From Diacronema lutheri (lineage: Eukaryota > Haptophyta > Pavlovophyceae > Pavlovales > Pavlovaceae): DNA of 64,000 nucleotides. Numbering within the stretch: the stretch's first letter is position 1; each line of letters opens with the position of its first letter. Positions 40,974 through 52,182 of this stretch are shown here, in pieces. The stretch spans positions 1 through 64,000 of the forward strand of contig JAGTXO010000001.1 of the NCBI GenBank assembly GCA_019448385.1, written 5' to 3'. Made by a program: the position numbers and the translations under genes. The notes beneath the pieces are model-generated. The model had not been told where the DNA came from, made no database searches, and saw only the letters and a list, made by a program, of their open reading frames with translations.

Positions 40974-41547
40974 TATACTAACGGCGCTTACGTCAGGACA
41001 GCGGGGTCAGCACCAGCTGCGGGGGAATCGAGTAGCCACCAATGTCGACAAGGTGTAATTCAGTCATTGTAGTGCGATGAGTCAATTTGATGGGTCAATC
41101 CGAGTGTCGCAGTCAAGAGAAGAAGAGGGCTCGTGCTCTGGTATAGATGGTCAAGCCAAATCCGATCAGGGGCACGATCGAGCGCCCCGAGTGCAGCGCG
41201 GGCCATTCGGAAGGACGTCCTTGTGAGGGAGCTCTTCGCGTTTGGCGAGCGGGGGAGCACGACGCGCAGCGTTGCTGCGGCGGCGTGCGGGCGGCGAGCA
41301 GCGGTCGGGCTGCTCGCGACGAGGCCGGAGCAGACGGCGCCGTGGCCGCCGGCGCAGGTGACGCGCGCCGACGAGCCGTAGCGAGCGTCCGTGATCCGCA
41401 CGGCGGTTGGAGCGGGCCGGCTGGTGCGGCGCGCTCGGCCACGGGTGGCGGCGTGCACGGTCGTGCCGCGCGCGGCACGCGTCGCCAGCCGCGCGCGACC
41501 TGGGCAGAGCCCGCAAAGCGTCGACCGCTGCGCGGCTCGGCCGTGCG
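40974..41547. other. Non-coding interval downstream of the Fanzor reading frame
   Basis: No supported gene in 574 bp. ACAAGGTGTAAT occurs at 40963-40974 (overlapping the lyase stop) and again at 41048-41059, flanking 73 bp. GATGRGTCAAT is repeated at 41076-41086 and 41089-41099. 41048-41170 is clearly less GC-rich than both neighbours. Being immediately 3' of a Fanzor frame on the minus strand, it is where a guide RNA and the element end would be expected, but no transcript boundary can be read from the sequence. Confidence 0.5.
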
Positions 41548-44290
41548 TCAACGCCGGCCGCGCTTCGGCCCGCGCGCGCTGCCGCCGCCGGCACTGGCGC
41601 TGGCAGCTCCGCGGGCGGGGGTGCGGGCGCGAGAGCCGCCGCCGCCACCGCCGCCGCGCCCGCCGCCGTCGTCGCCACCGCCGTCGCCGCCGCCGCCTCC
41701 CCCGCCGTCATCGTCGTCGCCGCCGCCGCCGCCTCCGTCGCCGTCGCCGTCGCCGTCGCCCTCGCCGCCGCCGCCGTCGCCGCTGCCATCGTCGTCGTCG
41801 TCGTCGTCGCCCTCGTCGTCGCCCTCGTCGTCGCCGTCGCACTCGTCGTCGCAGTCGTCGCCCTCGCCGTGCACCATGCGCTCCTCACGCTCCCACACCT
41901 CGCCGCGCGCCCACCAGGCGAGCACGAGGGCAAAGCGCTCAGGCGTCGACGTGGTGTCGCGCCCGGCCGCGTGCGCCGCCATGTCGTGCACGTCGTAGAA
42001 GATGTTGCGCGCGGCGTTGTAGTCGCGGTGCACGGGCTTCTTGCCGCCGTTGCACGCCGGGCAGATGACGAGCGCGTGCACCGTGCGCGTGCCGCCCTTT
42101 GCCACGGGCAGGCGCGGGTTCTGCGCGAGCTCCGCGCCGCAGCGCTGCAGCCTGCCGCCCTTGGCGAGCCGCGGCATCGAGCAGTGCATCGACGTGTACG
42201 GCTCGGGCACGAAGACGGCCGCGACGCCGCGCCGCCGCAGCTCGCGCAGCAGCCCCACCTGGAAGGCGGGCGGCGCGCCCTTGGGCTGCGCGCCCTTGTG
42301 GTCGCGCAGCCACTTGCCCACGCACACGAGCAGCCGGTCGCGCGTCACGCCGTCGACACAGTGCGCCGCGATGAGCGCCTCGGCGACGCGCGCCGCGTTG
42401 GACCGCCCGCCGCTGTCGCGCCGCCAGCGCTCCTTCCGGCGCGCCGGCGCGTCGTACACGTGCTCGGCGGCGCGCTCGCGCACCCGCGCGCTCTCGCGGT
42501 GGAAGGCGTGGAACTCGCCCTCGCCGAGCACCTTGGCGCTGTGCGCCTCGCCAAGCCGCGCCTCGTCCGCCTCCACGCTGAACTCCTCGCCGCGCCCGTC
42601 CTTGCGCACGCGCCGCCGCGCCGCGTTGGTCTTGGCCGTCTCGCGCGCAAAGCCCGCGGCGCGCGCGCGCGCGCGCTGCGTGAACTGCCGCCAGACGGCC
42701 GCCCGCCCGACGTGCGCAGAGTAGGTGGTGATGTTGCCCATGTTCGGGTCGGCCGCGACGACGACCGCCGCCTCGACGTCGATCGCCCGCCGCAGCTCGG
42801 AGCCGAGCGCGACGGCGATGCGCCCGTCCGGCCGGCGCCAGCGGTGCAGGACGCCCGAGCCGCCGGCCGGCGCCTGCGCCTTCGGCACGAGGACGGTCCC
42901 GACGGCGTGCACGGCGACGCCATCTGTCACCACCGACTTGACGGGCTGCCGGCCCGGGAGCGGCACGCGCGGCAGCGGCGCGAGGCCAACCCACGAGCGC
43001 CGCGCGTGCCACGGCAGATCGGCCGGCGGCCGCTCGCGCCCGGCGTAGTCGAAGACGCGGTTGGAGATGTCGAAGCGCGTCGCAAAGACCGCGTACCTGA
43101 CGCGCACGTCCGACATCGGCGGGGTGTTGCCGTTTGTGCCTGTCCACTTGATCGGCTCGCCATCGTGGTCGCGCAGGTCCAGCGCCTTGAGCCGCGCGCG
43201 CAGCTCCTTGCGCTCGTCATCCGAAAGCGTCACCCAGATGGCGCTCGCGGCGAGGCGCACGTTGCGCGGCACCTGCGCGCAGCGCGCGGCGCGCGAGCGC
43301 GCGGGCGCGTGACCAACCTGGCCGCGGGGCGGCGCGCACGGCGGCGGCGCGCGCGCTTGGGCGCTCGGCGGCGGCAGCGGCAGCCACGCCTCGCGCGCAC
43401 ATTGTGCGTGCGCAGCGGCGCCACATTGTACCGCGGCGGCCGTCCGGTCAGCTGCGTGTGGATGTGCGCGAGCCGGCAGAGCAGCGCCTGCCCCTCGGCC
43501 ACGTGCTGCAGGGTGCGGATCTGCACGAGGAAGTAGCGCGTCGTGTGCCGGTCGTAGTTCCACCTATCCGTGGGCGCGCACTTGTAGTCGACCTCGTGGA
43601 GGACCATGTCGGGCAGGTGGCGGTCGAGCGCGGCGGGGCAGCCGACGCGCGCGCCCTCCACGTCGCCGCGCAGCAGCCGCTCGCACAGCTCGCGCACGCG
43701 CGCGTTTCGCTGCATCTCGGGCAGCGCGACGAGCGCCTCGTCGCGCTCGACTGCCGCGCGGACGACGTCGCGGAGCAGCCCGTTCACGACGCGCGATGGG
43801 TGCATCAGGCACGCGGTGGACACCTGCGTCGCCTCCTCCTTGAGGATGCTCGTGAGGCCCACCGCGCAGACGGGCTGGACGCCCTCGGCCATCTCGCCGA
43901 CGGCGCGCGCCGTCGCCGCCTTGGTCTGCGCGGCGGCTTGCTCGGCGGGCTTGCCTCGGGGCGCTGCACCGTACGTGCTCTCGTCCTTGTGCCAGCCGAT
44001 GGCCGAGAAGATCGCAAGGACGGTTCCCTTGTCCATCGTGGTCGACGTGTGCACGCTGGTCGACGGGCCGCCCGACGCCGCGCCGACGGCCTGCGCGCTC
44101 GCCACCGCAGCCTCGTCGCGCACCACCTTGTTGATGACGCGGTACGCCTGTGTCGTGAGCCTGTGCACGGCCGCCGCGATGCGCCGCAGCTCCTTCCGCG
44201 CACCGGGCTGCGCCGTCACCGCCTGCGGCCCCGCGTTGAGCGTCGAGCGCTTGACCACGAAGCCCGGGAGCACGCTGCCGCGCGTGCGCG
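41548..44290 (-). CDS. Fanzor-type RNA-guided nuclease (TnpB/RuvC family)
   Basis: The N-terminal part (about 44290-43401) is helical and ends LTGRPPRYNVAPLRTHN. A 128-nt intron (GTGCGC...CGCAG) joins it to VPRNVRLAASAIWVTL, the segment that links the Fanzor N-terminal and RuvC parts. The RuvC-like core is complete: RuvC-I Asp in VVVAADPNMGN (codon at 42750), RuvC-II Glu in VFVPEPYTSMHCS (42204) and RuvC-III Asp in VHRDYNAARNI (42024). Between II and III lies a Cys4 zinc-ribbon-like set (MHC, RCG, CPAC). TnpB and Fanzor proteins are RNA-guided DNA nucleases that help their transposon persist. The C-terminal tail is a Gly/Asp-rich low-complexity run. It sits at the 3' end of the giant frame and has no separate start that I can identify. 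Confidence 0.75.
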
Positions 44291-47200
44291 CCGTCGCGCC
44301 GCCGGCGGCGCGCGCGCTCGGCGCAGCGGGCTCGTCCACGCGCGCGCGCTCGACGCCGCGCGCGCGGGGAACGCTCGGCGCGCGCGCGCCCGCGGCGTCG
44401 CGCGCGCTCGCGGCGGCACCCGCCACGGCGCGCTTGCCCGCGGCGCCCGACACGCCGTGCGCGCGAAGCGGCGCCGACGCCAATGCCGACGCCGCGCCCG
44501 CGCCGCCGCTGCCGCTGCCCGATCCGCCCGCGCGCCGCTTCTGCTCGTCGCGCGTCTTGCGGAACTGGGCGACGAGGTCGCTGCTCACGTTGGCCTCAGG
44601 CTCCCACGTGTCGGCGCTCTCGTCGTAGCCCCGCCACCTGATCCGGAACTGGAACGTCACCCTCTTGCCCGCCTTGCGGCGCTCGTCGACGACCGCCTCG
44701 ACCTCGTACGTGCGCGCCTCCTCGTCGACGCTCGCGCCCGCCGCGCTCGCGCCCGTGTCCGGCCACCCAGCGACCGTGCCGCCCAGCCTCTCGGTGGCCG
44801 CGCGCAGCTGCCGCTCGCGCTGGGCGGCCGCGGCGCCTCGCGCGACCAGCGCGGGCAGCATGCCCGCGCCGCCCGCGAGGCCGAGCGCGCCGACGCTGGC
44901 GGTCATCAGCGCGTCGAGGCACGCGAACGTTGCGAGCGCACGCGCGCCATCGTCGCCGCCGCGCGGCTGCGAGCGCACGACGGGCGATGGCCGCGGCTCC
45001 CCCTCGGCCGCGAGCAGCGGCCAGATCGCACTGGCCAGCGCGACGGCATGCGCGCCGACCGCGACGGCCACGTCCGCGTCGAGCGGCGCAAAGTCGTAGC
45101 GCACGAGCGCGGCCGGGCGCGAGTCGTCCGTCGGCCGGTCGGCGACGAGCAGCCCGACCGGGCGCGGCGGCTCGCCGGACGGCGCGGCGACGGGCACGCA
45201 GAGGAGCACGACGAGCAGGCGCGGCGTGCCGCCGAGCAGCGCGCGCGCGGCATCCGCCCCGTCGGCTCCGCCGCGCGCGGCCGCGGCGAGCAGCTCGGCC
45301 GCGCGCGTCGGGCCCAGCGCCGTGCGCGCGTCCTTGCGCGCGCGTGCGCGCGCCGTGTACGCGGCGCAGGCGTCGTCGAGCACCGCCGCGCTGGGCGCGG
45401 TGTCAGTCGTCGCCCACGCGCGCAGCGCGTCGCGCACCCGCGTGATGATCGCCTGGTCGACCGCCGCCTCGCCGGCAGCGTGCGCCGGCGCGCACGCCGG
45501 CGGTGCGGCGGCAGGCGCGAGCGCGGGCGCGCCGTCGGCGCCGTCAACGCCGACGGCGCCGTCGGCGCGCCGCCACGCGAGCTTCGCCTCGATCTGCTGC
45601 CGGACGGCGTGGCAGTGCCGGTCGATGCCGCGCGCGTCGTCGAGCGCGGCCAGCGCGTCCTCAGCGGCGGGACGGCCGCTCGCGTCCGCGACGGCCTGCA
45701 GGCAGAGCAGCGCGGCCGCACGCGCGTTGCACGCGCTCTGCGGCTCGGGCGCGAGCGCGAGCTCGAGCTCGAGCGGCGACGCGCCTCGCGCCGCGGCGAT
45801 CGCGTCCATCAGCACGTCCAACCGCTGCACCAGCGCCCTGTGCGCGTCGCGCGGCGCGCCCGTCGACGGCGCGCGCGAGCGCGTCGCCACGAGCCCGAGC
45901 GCGCGCGCCGGCGCGCCCGCCGGCGTGTGCAGCACGAGCAGCGCCGCGCCCGCCAAGCTCGCGTTGCGCGTGACGAGCGCGAAGATGCGCGTCGCCTCGT
46001 GCGCGCCCACCGACGCCCAGATCGCAGCGCGATCGGCGTCCGTCTGCGCGTCGCACAGGTCGCGCACGTCGTCCGGCGCGAGCAGCGCGCCGCCGCCGGC
46101 GGAGCGCGCGACGATCGCCCGCGCCTCCGCCACGAAGACGGCCTGCGGCAGGTCGGCGTGGCGCGCGTCGACGATGGCGCGCGTCGCGTGCACGCCGAGC
46201 TCCACGCCGCGGTAGAAGGCGCGCGCGTTGGCCGCGCGCGCGTGCGCCGGCCGTCCGTCCGCGTTGCGCCTCGCGCGCGCCTGCTTGCTCGTGCGCGCGA
46301 GGCCGTCGCGTGGCGGTGGCGGCAGCGTAGCGAGGAAGCGCGCGGCGGGCGGCGGCGCGCGCACGCCGCGCTGCCGCCGTGCGATGGCCGCGAGCCGCCG
46401 GCCTGCCGCGCTGCCGCCCGCGCCGACGTGCTGCCAGCGGTTGAGCGCCGCCGGTGGCGGCGGCGGCGGCGGCGCGGCGGCGGGCGGCGGCGCGACGGCG
46501 GGCGGCGGCGCGGCGGCGGGCGGCGGCGCGGCGGTGGGCGGCGGCGCGGCGGCGGGCGGCAGCGGCGGCGGCGCGCCGGCGACGGCAGCACCAGTCGGCT
46601 TGTCCGCCCACGCACCCGAGACGCTGTCCCAGGCCTTGCCCGGTGGCGCGCGCCCACGCGGCCGCGGGTGGCGGGCTCGAGCGGCGGGGGGCGGGCGGCC
46701 GGCGCGCCAGTCGAAGACAGGTGCAACCGTGGCGGCAGGCGCCGAGTGCCGCGCGTCGGTCACAGAGCGCGTGGTGCGCGCGGCGACCGTCGCGCGCATG
46801 GCGGGCGGGCGGTGAGCAGCGCCCGCCGGCGCGCCGGCGGGCGCGGCAGCCGGCGCGCCGGCGGGCGCGGCCGCCTCGAGCCCGGCGGAGGCGCCGCGCT
46901 TGCGCTTGCGCGTGCCGCCGCGCGTGCGCCTGCGCGCGCGCCCGCCGCGCGCCCGTTCGGCCTGCGCGTCGCCAGCCGCGTCGCCGGCCGCGTCGCCGCG
47001 CCGCACGTAGACGACCGCGAACGCCTCCTCGCCGGTCCCGTCGACGCCGCCGCGCGCGCGGCGCAGGACCGACCGCCACTGCAGCCGCCGCGCGCGGCCG
47101 GGCTCGCACGCAAACCAGCGCCCACCGCGCCTGACGACGGCCACAAAGTCGTCGTCGCGCCGCCCGCGCCGGCGCGTGCGCAGCAGCACGCACTGCACGT

Positions 47201-50200
47201 CGAGCCAGCCCTCGTGCCAGTCGGCCGTGCTGGGGGCGACGCGAATCGACTGCGGGAGCTCGACGCCAAAGCCGGCGAGCCGCACGATGTGCGCGACGAT
47301 GACGCTCGAAATGGCGGGGGCGCTCGACGGGTCGCCCGCTGCAGCGAGCACCGCCTCGCCCCAGTGCTCACGCGTGACGCAATCCGCGTCCTCGACGTGC
47401 ACGTGCGCCACGCTCGCGCCGAGCTGGTGCAGCAACGCGCAGATGTCGGCGTCGACCGTCCTCTCCTCCTCGGCCGCCTCGGCCGTGCCGCGGGCGGCGG
47501 CGTCGCCTGCCGGCTGCCCGAGGTAAGCGATCGCCCGCTCGACGGCCGCGCGCTCCGCACGCGCTGCGCTGTCGATCGCCGCATTGCCGACGGGCGCGCG
47601 CAGCGCCGCGATCGCGTCTTGCAACGCCGTCGCGTCGCCCGTCGCCGCCGTCGCCGCCACCGCCGCCGCGCTCGCGGTGCCGTGCGCGACGGCGTGCAGC
47701 GCGGCGGCGCGCGCGGCGGGGATGCGCCCGTCCAGCGCGAGCACGAGCGGCGGCCCGGCCGGCGTCTGCTGCCGCCGGTGCCGCCGGCTCGCAGCCGGGT
47801 GGTTGGCGCGCGCGCGCTCGAGCCGCGCGCGCCGCTCGACGACGCGCGCCCAGAAGGCCCGCACCCTCGGCTGCGCGAATGCAAGCCAGCCGGCGCCGCG
47901 CGTCACGACGTGCACGACGATCCGGTCCTCGTGCCTGAGGTACTGCACGTAGAGCGCTTTGCTCACGCCGAGGACGTGCATGCCGAGCTGCAGCTGATCG
48001 CGGTGCGGCTGCGGCGGCCCGTCCTCGTGCGCCTTGGCGTCCGCCTTGGTGAGCGTCTTCACCTCGACGAGGACCTGCTCGTTGTTTTCGGGGAGGATGG
48101 CGAGCCCGTCCGGCGAGAAGGCGAACGGCGCGCTCTTGTCGTGCGGGTCCGCACGCACCATCGGCAGGTTGCACACGACGGTGATGCCGTACGCGGCCGC
48201 CAGCTTGCGCAGCGCGACGGCCTCGCCGAGGATGCCCGCGGTCGTCGCCTTGGTCCGCACCTCGCGCCGCCGCCGGTGCACGTACTCGTCGGTGAGCGTC
48301 TCGTGCGCGACGCCGGCGTTGTCGTTCACGACGTCGCCAACCTTGCTGCCCGTGACCTCCTCCCATCGCTCGTCGTGCCAGCGCGGGCTGCGCTGCGCGG
48401 GCGCGCCCGCGCCGACGGCGTCGAGCACGCGGCGCAGCGCTGTGCCGTCGGGCGCAGCAGGCACGCGCGCGCGGTCCTGGGCCTCGCGAGCGTCGAGGAC
48501 GCAGCCCGTAGTGGAATCTTGGGGTAGGTCGAGCTTGCTCGCCTCGCCGTAGCGGCTCTCCAGCTGGCGCGGTGCGTCGGCAGGGCCGCCGTCCGTGCGC
48601 GCACCCGACGCGCCCGCCAGTGCACGGGGCGCAGCGTCCGAGGCGCCCGCCGCGCCCGCGCCGCCGCCAATCGCGCCAGCGCACGCGCGCGCCGCGACCT
48701 GCGGACGGCCAGCCGCAGGGACCTCGTCCGCTCGGCCGGCCGCTGCGTCGGCCGTCCGCTTGGCCACCTCGCGCACGTCTCCGAGCGCGAGCGTGGCTGG
48801 CGCCGTCGAGCTCCCGTGGCGTTTGTTCCAAAACTCGAGCAGCCCGCCAAGGAAGGGCGTGCCCGTCGGGCGGTCCTCGGGCACCTCCGCCAGGATCGCG
48901 TCGACGCGCAGCGCGGCCGCCACATCGCAAAACGCGCGCGCGGCGCGCGCCATCCGCTCGGCGCGCGCGCCGCCGTCGTCCGCCGCGCGGCGGATGGCGT
49001 GGCTCACGTGCGCGACGCGGAGCGAGACGACGGCGTGCGCCGGCGCGCCGGCGCCCGTGCCGAGCGTGTGCCGCCGGATGGCCAGCTGCCCATCGCCCAT
49101 GCGCGGCGGGAGCGACGCGCACGCCGCGACGGTCGTCGTGCCGGCCGCGCTGTCGCACAGCCAGCTCGCCTCGCCGCCGCCCGCAAACTCAAAGGTCGCG
49201 AAGCCCTCGCGGCCGAAAAGCGCGACGAAGTGGTCGAGCACCGCCTTGTTGATCGCGCGCGCCGCCGGCCGCGTCGATGCGCCGCGGGCAGCGCCACCCG
49301 CCGCGCCGCGCGCATCGCTGCACGTCGCAGGGCAGGTGCAGCCGGACGCGCGCACGCCGTCCGACCGCGTCCGCGGCAGCTCGAGCTCGCGCACCTTGGG
49401 GCAGAACCAGAGCGGGTTGGACGCCTCGAGGCACAGCACGACGAGCCGCCCGTCCGTGCCGGCCAGCGCGCGCGCGTCGCGCAGCAGCTCGACGGCGAGC
49501 TCGGACGTCGCCGCGTGCACCGCCGGCTCGCCCGTCGCGCGGTCGGGCGGGAAGAGGCCGCCGCCGACGAGCGGGCTGGGGCAGCGGCCGAGCATCACGA
49601 GCAGCGGCGGCGGCGGCGTCTGCGGCGCCTGCTGCCCGACCGCAGCCGCCGTCAGCCCGGCCAGGTCGGAGCTCGTGCGGAGGGCCTTGAGCGCGACGCG
49701 CGAGCCGGTGCCCGCCTGCTCGGAAAACGTGGCGAGCATGGCGCACGTGCTCGCCCTCGCGCCGCACTGCCAGCTGACGCGCGCGAGGAGGCCTTCCAGC
49801 GTGTCGTTTTCGCGCGGCCGCGTGACCGCGTCGAGCGCCGCCGAGTCGAGCTGGAGGCTGCCGGGCGTGACGCACAGCACCGCCTCGTGGTAGGCGCGCA
49901 GCAGCTCCCTCGGCAGCTGCTCGGCGGGCGTCGCCGCCTGCCCGCCCACCCACCGTGCACCGTGGCCGCCGTCGCCCGCGCCCGCGAGCCGCACCGCCGG
50001 CCCGCCCGTGATCGCCGAGGTCGGTGGCGTGCCGAGCGCGTCGACGAGCGCGCGCACGGGCGCGACACGCCTGCGCGCAGCGTCCGCGCCGACGGCGAGC
50101 GCGGCGATCCGAGCGCCCTCCCATGCGCGCTCCCTCGCGTCGTCCCGCGCGGCCGCCGGCGCGGCGCCCGGCCGCGCGCCGGGCGGCACCGCGCACGCCG

Positions 50201-52089
50201 CCGCGACGACCTCCGCGCGCGCGCCGGCGGCGTCGGGCGCGTGCAGCTGCGCGAGCGCGCCAGAGAGCGCGGCGGCCGAGCGGTAGCGGCCGTGCGCCGC
50301 GACGAGCGCGTAGAGCACGCGCAGCGCGGCCACGCCCGCCTGGTCGGGCGCGTCGTCAGCGATGCGCTCGACCTCCCACGTGCGCGTGGGCGGCGGGCTG
50401 CCGTCGGCCGGGTCCGGACGCAGCGCCCACGCGCGCTCGACGATCGCGTTGAACACGCCGTGCGCGGCGCCCTCGTCAAACTCGGCGGCGCCCGCCGCGT
50501 GCGCGCACCACCCGTGCACGCGCGACGTGGGCGCGTCCACGGCGCGCTGCACGACGAGCACCGCCGGCCGGTCGACGCAGCCGAGGCTCACCGCCGCGTG
50601 CTTGCCCTCGAGCAGCGCCGCCGCCGCAGCCTCGACCAAGGCGTCACCAGGCGCGTCGCCGACGACGACGGCACAGCCGTCGCCGTACTCGGCCTGCATC
50701 GCGGCGACGCACGACGCGACAAAGTCGCCGCCCGCGGCCGCCGCGTGTCGCGCCGCCAGCATCCGGCGCGCGATGGCAAGCCAGACGTACTCGGCCGGCG
50801 CGCGCGCGGCGCGCGCGCGAGGCGCGCCGGCCGCGCCGCGTGCGCCAGCGCGTGCGCCTCCAGCGGCCGCAACGGCCGAGGCGGCTGGAGCGGCGGTGAG
50901 CGTGCGCCGCGCGCGCTTCGCCGGCCGCGTGATGGGCGATGCACCCGCCGTCGCCCCGCCCGCAGCAGCCGGTGCGGCCGCCACAGCGCCCGCCGCAACG
51001 CCACTCGTCACGACGCCCGTGGCGGGCGGCGCGGCGGCGGACGCGGCCGCCTCGACGGGCGTCGCGCAACTACCGCCAGCGGTCGCGGACGCGCCCGGCG
51101 ACGCGTCGGCGAGGAGGTGGCGCAGCACGCCGCGCGCGAGCGCGACTCGCACGGCGAGCGTCAGCGCGCGCAGGCGGTCGGAAGGCGAGGCGTCGCGCTC
51201 GGCGTCGGCGGACGTGGCGGCAGCAGGCGAGGCGGCGGGCGGCGCGGCGGCGGGCTGGGCGGCCGCCGGCGCAACCTCGTCGGCCTTGGCCAGCCAGACG
51301 AGCCCGGCGACTGCGAGCACGACGCTGTACGCGCCGACATCGTCACCCGCAACGCGCGCCAGCCGGGCGTGGGCGTCGGCCTCGGACACGGCGACGTGGA
51401 AGAGCACGTCGTCGCGGGCAGCTTGCTCGGCAAACTGACGCAGCTGCTTGGCCATCGTCACGCCGGCGACGCACGCCTCGCCCGCCTCTGCCTCGACCTG
51501 CTCGTCCTGGCCGATGGCGGACGCGCCGGCCTCGGCGCCAGCGTCGAGTGTCCGGCGGCGCTCGAGGGCGAAGCCACGCACACAGACGCTCTGGAGGCCG
51601 CCGAGCGCGCCCGCCTTCTCGTGCAGCGCGCACGACAGCTCGACCACCGAGTCCACGCGCCTCGCGGCGGCGCCCCCCCGCTCGCCGCGCGTGGCCGCGC
51701 GCACGACGAACACCGTGAATTGCGCGCGCTTCGCCGCGCGCGCCGACGCGCACGCGTGCTTCAGGAGCCGGCAAAGCGCGGGCCTTTGCGCCGCTGCGCC
51801 CCGCGTGCACAGCAGCAGTTGGCCGCGCTCGTCGCCCAGCTCCTGCTCGATGGCGGCCTCGAGCGCGTCGTCCGTCAAATCGCCGTGCTCCGTCGAGGCG
51901 AGCGCGCGCGCAGCCGCGAGCGCCAGCTCGCCTGCGCCCGCGCGCCGCCGGCGGCGCGCACCGGCGGGCGCGTGCGGCGCCGACGCGTGTGACGACGCCG
52001 CCGCGTCCGCGCGCGCACACGCGGCGCGCAACGCCTCACGCGCCGAGGCGGCCGCGCGCGCCCTGGGCGCGAGCTTCAAGAACGTGCGC

Positions 52090-52182
<93 letters not shown>

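Noticed and set aside
43404-51992. Very long plus-strand frames (up to about 1,700 codons) opposite the giant minus-strand frame
   Set aside because: They are Arg/Ala/His-rich with no recognisable domains, and they mirror codon positions of the minus-strand domains; at this GC stop codons are rare on both strands.
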